Below are positions 1 to 5,416 of a stretch of 5,416 bases of DNA, in pieces. Below the pieces are notes generated by a model. The model saw nothing but the letters and a program-made list of their open reading frames with translations. It did not search any database and was not told the DNA's origin. This stretch comes from Pseudomonadota bacterium (GTDB lineage Bacteria; Pseudomonadota; Alphaproteobacteria; Acetobacterales; Acetobacteraceae). The stretch covers positions 1-5,416 of the forward strand of contig JAJYAF010000188.1 in the NCBI GenBank assembly GCA_021779655.1, in the 5' to 3' direction. Position numbers and translations under genes: made by a program. Numbering within the stretch: position 1 is the first letter of the stretch; each line of letters opens with the position of its first letter.

Positions 1-3000
1 TTGCCTTGCGCCGCACGCAAAATCTCGGTGCCGCCATGGCCTTGGTGAATACCGGCCGGGGCAAGGACCAGATGGAAGCGATTCGCGCCATACTCGCCTC
101 GATGAGCGGGGAAGAAGCCCTGCGGCGCCGGCAGCGCCTGGCGGAGGCCAGCAGGGCCTATGAGGCGGCGCAGATGACCAACCTGCTGATCTGCCTGCTG
201 GGCGTTATCCTTGCCGGGATGATCGGCGGGTTGGTTCGCCGGGCGACCCTGCTGCGGCAGCGGGAGGAGTGGCTGCAAGCCGGGCAGGCGGGGCTTTCCA
301 TGGCCATGCTGGGCGACCAGCATGTCGAACAGCTGGGCGGCAGCATTCTCGGCGTCCTTGCCGATTATCTCGGGGCGGTGGCCGCCGCGCTGTTCGTGCT
401 GGAGCGAAATCAGTTCCAGCTGGCCGCGACCTATGGCGTGCCGCTGGGGACGAAACTGCCGGAGCGGTTCATCCTGAAGGAAGGCTTGCTCGGCCAGGCG
501 GCATGGGAACGCCGGCAGATGCTGCTTGAGGGCGTGCCGGATGATTATCTCATTTTCGGCACGGCGCTAGGGAAAGGCAGGCCGAGACACCTCGTCCTCC
601 AGCCGGCGGAGGCCGATGGGAACGTTCAGGCCGTCTTGGAGCTGGGCTTCATCCACGCCGTGGAGGCGCGTGTGCTGAATCTGCTGGAACGGACGGCGCC
701 GGCCATCGCGCTCGCGGTGCGCGCCGCGCGCTATCGCGCCGAATTGCACGACCTCCTCCAGGAGACGGAAAGAAAATCCGAGGCGTTGCAGGTCCAGGGC
801 GAGGAGCTGCGGGTTTCGAACGAGGAGCTGGAAGAGCAGGGCCGGATGCTGAAGGAAAGCCAGGCGCGGCTGGAACAGCAGCAGCTTGAGCTTGAGGAGA
901 CCAACGGGCAGCTTGAGGAAACGACGCAGCAGGTCAAGGCGCAGCGAGACGATCTGGCGCGGGCCAACGCGGCCGTGGAATTGAAGGCGCGCGAACTGGA
1001 ACAGGCGAGCCGGTACAAATCCCATTTCCTCGCCAACATGTCGCACGAACTGCGCACGCCGCTCAACGCGTCGCTGATCCTGGCGAAGCTGCTGGCCGAT
1101 AATCCGCAAGGGAACCTGACGGCGGAACAGGTGAAATACGCCCGGACGATCCAGGCCTCGGGCCATGATCTGCTGAACCTTATCAACGACATTCTCGATC
1201 TTTCGAAGATCGAGGCCGGGCATGTCGAACTGCGGGCGGAGCCGGTGTCCCTTTCGCAGCTCGCCGCCAATATGCGGGAGCTGTTCGAGCCGGTGGCGCG
1301 CGAAAAGGGCCTGCAATTCGAGGTTGAGATCGCGCCCGGCACGCCTGTTTTCATCACGGCCGACGCACAGCGCCTGCAGCAGGTGTTGAGAAATCTGCTC
1401 GCCAACGCGATCAAGTTCACGGCAGCCGGGAAGGTGGCCTTGACGCTGCGCCGTGCCGATGCCGGCGGTGTCGAATTCCGCGTGAGCGATACGGGCGTGG
1501 GGATACCGGAAGCCCAGCAGCAGGCGGTGTTCGAGGCGTTCCATCAGGCGGATAGCACGATCAGCCGCGAATATGGCGGCACCGGGCTTGGACTTTCGAT
1601 CTCCCGAGAACTCGTCCGGATGCTGGGCGGAACCATCGGATTGCGGAGCCGCCCTGGCGAAGGGAGTATTTTCACGGTCATCGTGCCGGAGGAACACGAC
1701 CCGGGCATGGCCTTTTCCCCGCCATTGACCGAACCCTTGCCGGCCGAGAAGAACCCCGATTCTCTGGCGCAACCCTCTCAGCTGCCATCCGGGCCGGCTT
1801 TTCCGCCGACCTCCGAACAGGCGCTCGGTCTTGAGGACGATCGCGACCCACAAGGGGATACCCGCCGCGCGCTGCTGATCATCGAGGACGACGCGGCCTT
1901 CGCCGGGATCCTGCGCGATCTTTGCCGCGAAATGGGCTTCAAATCCCTGGTGGCCGCCAATGCGGAGGAAGCGCTCGACCTCGCACGGCAATTCCTCCCG
2001 AGCGCGGTGGTTCTGGATATCGGGCTGCCGGACCAGTCCGGGCTTGTCGTGCTCGACCAGCTCAAGCGGGACGTGCAAACGCGGCATATTCCGGTGCATG
2101 TGGTCTCGGCCAGCGACCACACGGAGGCCGCGCTCGCGCTCGGCGCGGTGGGCCATCTGGTCAAGCCGGTGCGGCGGGAGGATCTGGTCGCCATGCTGGC
2201 GAGGCTGGAGGACCAGCTATCGCAGCGCATGCGCCGCGTGCTGATCGTCGAGGACGACCGCCTGGACCGCGAGGCGGTGGCCCGGCTTTTGAGCGCGCGC
2301 GACGTTGAGACCGTGAGCGCGGGGACTGCGGCGGAATGCCTGGCGCGGCTTAAGGAAGCGCATTTCGACTGCATGGTGCTCGACCTTTCGCTGCCCGATG
2401 CCACGGGCTTTTCGCTGCTGGAAACCTTGAGCCAGAGCGAGGAATACTCCTTCCCCCCGGTGATCGTTTACACCGGCCAGGAACTGACCGCCGACGAGGA
2501 GCAGAAGCTGCGGCGCTATTCGAAATCCATCATCATCAAGGGCGCCAAATCGCCCGAGCGGCTGCTCGACGAGGTAAGTCTGTTCCTGCATCAGGTGGTG
2601 GCCGATCTGCCGCCCGACCGGCAGCGGATGATCCGCCGGGCGCGCAGCCGCGAGGCCGCTCTGGAAAACCGGCGCATCCTGGTGGTCGAGGATGATGTGC
2701 GCAATGTCTATGCGCTGACAAACATTCTGGAGCCGCATGGGGTGCGGGTGGAGATCGCCCGCAACGGCCAGGAGGCGCTTGGCGTTCTGCGCGCGGCCGC
2801 GCGGGAAGGCCGGCCGATCGACCTCGTGCTGATGGATGTGATGATGCCGGTGATGGACGGGCTTACAGCCACCCGCGAGATTCGCAGGAATCCCGACTGG
2901 CGCAGGCTGCCGATCATCATGCTCACCGCGAAGGCGATGCCGGATGACCAGCAGCTCTGTATCGAGGCCGGCGCCAACGACTACATGGCGAAGCCGCTCG

Positions 3001-3047
3001 ATGTGGAGAAACTGCTCTCCCTGGTCCAGGTATGGATGCCGCGATGA
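1..3047 (+). CDS. Hybrid sensor histidine kinase, CHASE3(partial)-TM-GAF-HisKA-HATPase-REC-REC-REC, 5' end outside window
   Basis: Membrane-bound hybrid kinase that should autophosphorylate on His and pass phosphate to Asp residues in its own receivers. Residues are counted from the TTG at nt 6. Residues 1-57 look like the end of a periplasmic CHASE3 sensor. Residues 58-77 are one hydrophobic membrane helix; no HAMP follows. A GAF-like domain spans about 108-240 and a Glu/Gln-rich coiled coil about 244-337. HisKA has SHELRTP with His347 (nt 1044). HATPase_c shows the N box (N463, N467), DTGVGIP at 495-501 and GGTGLGL at 524-530. A Pro-rich linker (565-618) leads to three receivers with phosphoacceptors Asp671, Asp793 and Asp944. 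Each has the acidic EDD cluster; switch Ser/Thr are 701, 823, 974 and Lys are 720, 845, 996. REC2 lacks the usual Pro after Lys. The frame is open to the window edge and CHASE3 is cut, so the TTG at nt 6 is not the true start. No DNA-binding or HPt domain is present. The signal is unknown. Confidence 0.95.
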   Translation, partial: ALRRTQNLGAAMALVNTGRGKDQMEAIRAILASMSGEEALRRRQRLAEASRAYEAAQMTNLLICLLGVILAGMIGGLVRRATLLRQREEWLQAGQAGLSMAMLGDQHVEQLGGSILGVLADYLGAVAAALFVLERNQFQLAATYGVPLGTKLPERFILKEGLLGQAAWERRQMLLEGVPDDYLIFGTALGKGRPRHLVLQPAEADGNVQAVLELGFIHAVEARVLNLLERTAPAIALAVRAARYRAELHDLLQETERKSEALQVQGEELRVSNEELEEQGRMLKESQARLEQQQLELEETNGQLEETTQQVKAQRDDLARANAAVELKARELEQASRYKSHFLANMSHELRTPLNASLILAKLLADNPQGNLTAEQVKYARTIQASGHDLLNLINDILDLSKIEAGHVELRAEPVSLSQLAANMRELFEPVAREKGLQFEVEIAPGTPVFITADAQRLQQVLRNLLANAIKFTAAGKVALTLRRADAGGVEFRVSDTGVGIPEAQQQAVFEAFHQADSTISREYGGTGLGLSISRELVRMLGGTIGLRSRPGEGSIFTVIVPEEHDPGMAFSPPLTEPLPAEKNPDSLAQPSQLPSGPAFPPTSEQALGLEDDRDPQGDTRRALLIIEDDAAFAGILRDLCREMGFKSLVAANAEEALDLARQFLPSAVVLDIGLPDQSGLVVLDQLKRDVQTRHIPVHVVSASDHTEAALALGAVGHLVKPVRREDLVAMLARLEDQLSQRMRRVLIVEDDRLDREAVARLLSARDVETVSAGTAAECLARLKEAHFDCMVLDLSLPDATGFSLLETLSQSEEYSFPPVIVYTGQELTADEEQKLRRYSKSIIIKGAKSPERLLDEVSLFLHQVVADLPPDRQRMIRRARSREAALENRRILVVEDDVRNVYALTNILEPHGVRVEIARNGQEALGVLRAAAREGRPIDLVLMDVMMPVMDGLTATREIRRNPDWRRLPIIMLTAKAMPDDQQLCIEAGANDYMAKPLDVEKLLSLVQVWMPR

Positions 3048-3049
3048 GG
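3046..3049 (+). promoter_or_regulatory. Ribosome binding site for the TTG-started CheR gene
   Basis: GAGG overlaps the TGA stop (3045-3047) of the upstream kinase and lies 8 nt before the TTG at 3058, an ideal spacing. No in-frame ATG, GTG or TTG occurs between codon 3004 and 3058, so this site largely decides the start. Its overlap with the stop codon suggests that ribosomes finishing the kinase reinitiate here. Confidence 0.65.
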
Positions 3050-3057
3050 CGCCGGGC

Positions 3058-3882
3058 TTGACCGACAAGCTGGAAGACCTCGAAATCCGGCTGTTGCTGG
3101 AGGCGCTCCATCAGCGATATCATTACGATTTCCGCAATTATGCGCTGGCCTCCGTCAAGCGGCGCCTGCGCCTGGCCCGCGAGCGGCTTGGCTTTGCCAC
3201 CTATTCGGCCATGCAGGAAAGCCTGCTGCATGACCCGGCGACGCTGCCTCGCCTGCTCAACGGCCTCACGGTCCAGGTGAGCGAGATGTTCCGCGATCCG
3301 ACCTATTTTCGCGCGCTGCGGGAACAGGTGGTACCGCATCTGCGCACCTATCCTTCCCTGAAGGTCTGGATCGCGGGCTGCGGCGAGGGCGAGGAATTGT
3401 ATTCCATGGTCATCCTGTTCCGCGAGGAGGGGCTGGAAAACCGCACCCTGTTTTACGCCACCGATATCAACCAGGAGGCCCTGATGCGCGCCGGTGCCGG
3501 CGTGTACGCGCTCGACCGGATCCAGACCTTCACCGAGAACCATCGCAACTCCGGCGGCAGATCCTCGCTTTCGGATTATTATACCGCGGCCTATGGCCGC
3601 GCCTCGCTCGACAAGAGCCTGCGCAACCGCGTGGTGTTTTCCGATCACAGCCTGGTCACCGACGCCGTGTTCGCGGAAATGCACTTGATCTCCTGCCGGA
3701 ATGTGATGATTTATTTCGACCAAACATTGCAGGACAGAACCTTGGGTTTGTTCCGCGATTCGCTGACCCGCAAGGGTTTTCTCGGCCTCGGGGCAAAGGA
3801 GAGCATCCGCTTTTCCGCCCATGCGGGCGCGTTCTCGGAATTCGTGGCGGAGGAGAAAATCTACCAGAGGCGGGCGGAATGA
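3058..3882 (+). CDS. cheR: CheR-family SAM-dependent protein-glutamate O-methyltransferase
   Basis: Predicted cytoplasmic enzyme that transfers a methyl group from S-adenosylmethionine to glutamate side chains; the classical substrates are chemoreceptor coiled coils. With the TTG start it has 274 residues, close to the usual CheR length. The N-terminal all-alpha CheR subdomain (about 8-70) begins with the familiar pattern LEIRLLLEAL and includes YDFRNYA. SEMFRDPTYF (75-84) is the conserved segment before the catalytic domain. The SAM loop is AGCGEGEELYS (106-116), then ATDIN (134-138, acidic residue expected to bind the ribose) and SCRNVMIYFD (212-221). The SAM loop has Glu110 where Thr is common, and HSL (197-199) where other CheRs have HNL. 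The frame also opens upstream to an ATG at 2944, but that stretch overlaps the kinase and reads as out-of-frame sequence. The gene follows the kinase by 10 nt and overlaps cheB by 4 nt. No chemoreceptor lies nearby, so the substrate is unknown and classical chemotaxis is not assured. Confidence 0.93.
   Translation: MTDKLEDLEIRLLLEALHQRYHYDFRNYALASVKRRLRLARERLGFATYSAMQESLLHDPATLPRLLNGLTVQVSEMFRDPTYFRALREQVVPHLRTYPSLKVWIAGCGEGEELYSMVILFREEGLENRTLFYATDINQEALMRAGAGVYALDRIQTFTENHRNSGGRSSLSDYYTAAYGRASLDKSLRNRVVFSDHSLVTDAVFAEMHLISCRNVMIYFDQTLQDRTLGLFRDSLTRKGFLGLGAKESIRFSAHAGAFSEFVAEEKIYQRRAE
3866..3870 (+). promoter_or_regulatory. Ribosome binding site for cheB
   Basis: AGAGG sits inside the last codons of the CheR gene, 8 nt before the ATG at 3879. 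It supports that start, which overlaps the CheR stop codon as ATGA. Confidence 0.55.
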
Positions 3883-4442
3883 CGGAAGCGGTGGTGATCG
3901 GCGCTTCGGCCGGCGCGGTGGAGGCGCTCTCGACGCTGCTGCCCGCGCTGCCGGCGGATTTCACCGCCGCGGTGCTCATCGTGGTGCATCAGCCGCCGGC
4001 CCGGAAAAGCATGCTGCCCGAACTGTTCCGAGGCAAATGCCGCCTGCGGGTGACCGAGGGTGAGGACAAGGAGCCGATCCACCGGGGCCGCGTGTATTTC
4101 GCGCCGCCGGGGTATCACATGCTGGTGGAAGCGAACAGAACGCTTTCCCTTGCCGGCGACGAGCCGATATTCTTTTCCCGTCCTTCCATCGACGTGCTGT
4201 TCGAGAGCGCGGCGGATGCCTATGCCTCCCAGCTCGCCGCCCTGATTCTTACCGGCGCCAGCCAGGACGGCGCGAACGGCCTGGCGGCGGTCTTGCGGGC
4301 GGGCGGCCATGGAGTTATCTTGCGGCCGGAAGCGGCCCACGCGGCGACCTTGCCGGAAGCCGCGATGGCCCGCTGCCCCGAAGCCCCTGTTTTAACGCTT
4401 GCGGAAATCGCGTCCTGGCTGCAAAAACTGGGAACGCCATGA
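3879..4442 (+). CDS. cheB: Stand-alone CheB-type protein-glutamate methylesterase, no receiver domain
   Basis: Predicted cytoplasmic hydrolase that removes methyl esters from glutamates (family members can also deamidate Gln), opposing the CheR enzyme encoded just upstream. The 187 residues correspond to the catalytic half of classical CheB only; the roughly 120-residue N-terminal receiver and linker are absent. The catalytic triad is visible: Ser10 in VIGASAGA, His37 in VVHQP and Asp130 in LTGASQDGANG. Other family signatures are GRVYFAPPGYHM (70-81) and the SRPSIDVLFESAA segment (100-112). The ATG overlaps the CheR stop as ATGA and has AGAGG at 8 nt. The next residues read straight into the catalytic domain, so the short form is genuine and not a wrong start. 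The stop overlaps the next gene in the same manner, indicating coupled translation. Control must come from elsewhere, perhaps the receiver in the following gene (inference). The substrate is unknown. Confidence 0.93.
   Translation: MTEAVVIGASAGAVEALSTLLPALPADFTAAVLIVVHQPPARKSMLPELFRGKCRLRVTEGEDKEPIHRGRVYFAPPGYHMLVEANRTLSLAGDEPIFFSRPSIDVLFESAADAYASQLAALILTGASQDGANGLAAVLRAGGHGVILRPEAAHAATLPEAAMARCPEAPVLTLAEIASWLQKLGTP
4430..4433 (+). promoter_or_regulatory. Weak ribosome binding site for the REC-histidine kinase gene
   Basis: GGGA lies 5 nt before the ATG at 4439 and 8 nt before the adjacent in-frame ATG at 4442. Spacing slightly favours the second ATG; stop-start overlap favours the first. 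The two starts differ by one Met and cannot be separated by sequence. Confidence 0.4.
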
Positions 4443-5416
4443 TGAGGACCTTGAGCCCTGTCTGCTACCTGCTGGCGGACGACCTTGAGGAAAACCTGCT
4501 TGCCCTTGAGGCGTTGCTGCGGCGCGATGATCTCGTCTTGCTGAAGGCCCGTTCCGGGGACGAGGCGCTGGAACTCCTGCTGCGGCACGAAGTGGCGCTG
4601 GCGCTCGTGGACGTGCAGATGCCGGGGCTGACCGGCTTTGAACTGGCCGAGCTGATGCGCGGCAATGAGCGCACGCGCGGCGTGCCGATCATCTTCATCA
4701 CTGCGGGTACCGCCGATGTGCAGCGCCGTTTCCGGGGCTATGAGGCAGGCGCGGTGGATTTCATCCAGAAGCCGATCGAGCCGGACGTGCTGCGCAGCAA
4801 GGCCGAGGTGTTTTTCAAGCTCCACCGGCAGCGCCAGCAGATCGAATTACAGCGCGACGAGCTGGAGGCGAGCGGCGCGGCGCTGCGCGAGGCCGCCCGC
4901 CACAAGGATGAATTTCTCGCGACGCTCGGCCACGAACTGCGCAACCCGCTGACGCCGCTGCGCCATGGATTGGATATTCTGCGGCGGCGCCATGGGGCGC
5001 CCGGGGATGTGGAAATCCTGGCCATGATGGACCGGCAGATGGCCAGCCTGGTGCGGCTGATCGACGATATTCTGGATGTTTCCCGGATCTCCCAAGGAAA
5101 GATGAATCTGCGCAAGGAACGCACCGCGCTTGGCGAAATCCTTTCCCTTGCGGTGGAAACCAGCCGTCCGCTGATCGAGGCGGCGGCCCACGAGCTGGTG
5201 CTCGATTTGCCGCCGGAACCGGTCTGGCTGGAGGCGGATCTGACGCGGGTTTCACAGATTATCAGCAACCTTCTCAACAACGCCGCGAAATACACGGAAA
5301 GCGGCGGATTGATCCGGTTGGCCGCCCGCGTGGAAGACGATATAGCGGTGATCACGGTTGCCGATAACGGTGTCGGCATTCCGCCGGACAAGCTCTCCGA
5401 TATTTTTGAACTCTTC
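4439..5416 (+). CDS. Sensor kinase with N-terminal receiver, REC-HisKA-HATPase_c, 3' end outside window
   Basis: Cytoplasmic response regulator/histidine kinase hybrid; 326 codons are visible and no stop is reached. The receiver (about 8-125) has acidic Asp14 and Asp15, phosphoacceptor Asp58 in VDVQMPG (nt 4610), switch Thr88 and KP at 111-112. A short helical linker (about 127-154) leads to HisKA with GHELRNPLTP and His165 (nt 4931), then DDILDVSRIS (209-218). HATPase_c shows the N box SNLLNNAAKYT (276-286) and G1 box DNGVGIP (309-315); the sequence ends in the F box. No membrane helix or PAS/GAF sensor is seen, so its input is probably phosphorylation of its own receiver, making it a relay element downstream of another kinase. 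The catalytic remainder, and perhaps a further C-terminal receiver, lie beyond the window. It starts at ATG 4439 (ATGA overlap with cheB) or ATG 4442. Lying directly after a receiver-less CheB, its receiver could also serve that enzyme in trans (inference). Confidence 0.93.
   Translation, partial: MMRTLSPVCYLLADDLEENLLALEALLRRDDLVLLKARSGDEALELLLRHEVALALVDVQMPGLTGFELAELMRGNERTRGVPIIFITAGTADVQRRFRGYEAGAVDFIQKPIEPDVLRSKAEVFFKLHRQRQQIELQRDELEASGAALREAARHKDEFLATLGHELRNPLTPLRHGLDILRRRHGAPGDVEILAMMDRQMASLVRLIDDILDVSRISQGKMNLRKERTALGEILSLAVETSRPLIEAAAHELVLDLPPEPVWLEADLTRVSQIISNLLNNAAKYTESGGLIRLAARVEDDIAVITVADNGVGIPPDKLSDIFELF

Noticed and set aside
6..8. TTG as start of the first kinase
   Set aside because: The frame is open upstream to the window edge and the CHASE3 sensor would be cut in half with no first membrane helix, so the gene begins before the window.
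567..2156. Long antisense open frame of 529 codons, with further long minus-strand frames at 2217-3068 and 2923-3822
   Set aside because: They lie opposite clear kinase and CheR coding sequence, are rich in Arg, His, Gln and Leu without any recognisable domain, and are the expected by-product of high-GC codon use.
1874..2258. Near-identical 19-nt stretch (one mismatch) at 1874-1892 and 2240-2258
   Set aside because: Both copies encode the conserved start of a receiver domain (L-I-[IV]-E-D-D), so protein conservation and shared codon preference explain the match; it does not extend into a longer DNA repeat.
1922..2308. Small + strand frames inside the kinase (1922-2308, 1960-2244) and inside CheR (3494-3688)
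   Set aside because: They are out of frame with strongly conserved domains and have low-complexity Arg/Gly/Ala/Ser composition; no domain is recognisable.
2791..2802. 12-nt perfect GC palindrome containing a GCGGCCGC core
   Set aside because: It lies inside receiver-coding sequence encoding Arg-Ala-Ala-Ala-Arg and is expected by chance in high-GC DNA; no partner site or T-tract suggests an operator or terminator.
2944..3057. N-terminal extension of CheR from ATG 2944
   Set aside because: It overlaps the conserved end of REC3 in another frame, its Ser/Arg/Thr/Trp-rich translation resembles no CheR N-terminus, and the TTG at 3058 has a proper ribosome binding site.

Overview
The window is wholly coding on the + strand: four tightly packed genes of a two-component/chemotaxis-like signalling operon, cut at both ends. 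GC content is high (a hand count of the first 60 bases gives 65%), codon third positions favour G/C, and neighbouring genes overlap by 4 nt or lie 10 nt apart. Together with the domain types this suggests a high-GC proteobacterium, possibly an alphaproteobacterium; the sequence alone does not fix the genus. No RNA gene, mobile element, CRISPR array, terminator or promoter is visible, and no stretch longer than 10 nt lies between genes.

Layout: (1) nt 1-3047, the C-terminal ~1,014 residues of a large hybrid histidine kinase (end of a CHASE3-like sensor, one membrane helix, GAF, long coiled coil, HisKA, HATPase_c, then three receiver domains). Its N-terminus is upstream of the window. (2) nt 3058-3882, a 274-aa CheR-type SAM-dependent protein-glutamate methyltransferase, best started at a TTG with a good ribosome binding site. 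(3) nt 3879-4442, a 187-aa stand-alone CheB-type methylesterase with its Ser-His-Asp triad but no receiver domain. (4) nt 4439-5416, a second histidine kinase with an N-terminal receiver followed by HisKA and HATPase_c, cut by the window end just after the G1 box.

Working model: the membrane-bound hybrid kinase senses a signal through CHASE3 and GAF and passes phosphoryl groups among its receivers and to partners. CheR and CheB form a methylation/demethylation pair whose substrate is not in the window: there is no methyl-accepting chemotaxis protein, CheA or CheW here. CheB lacks its usual receiver, while the next gene begins with one, so esterase control in trans by that receiver is an attractive but unproven idea. 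A second speculative idea is that the Glu/Gln-rich, heptad-spaced coiled coil of the first kinase is itself the methylation target. Gene sets combining hybrid kinases with orphan CheR and CheB occur in other proteobacteria as far as I recall, so the arrangement is probably not unique, but its biochemical logic is poorly defined and is the most interesting aspect of the window.
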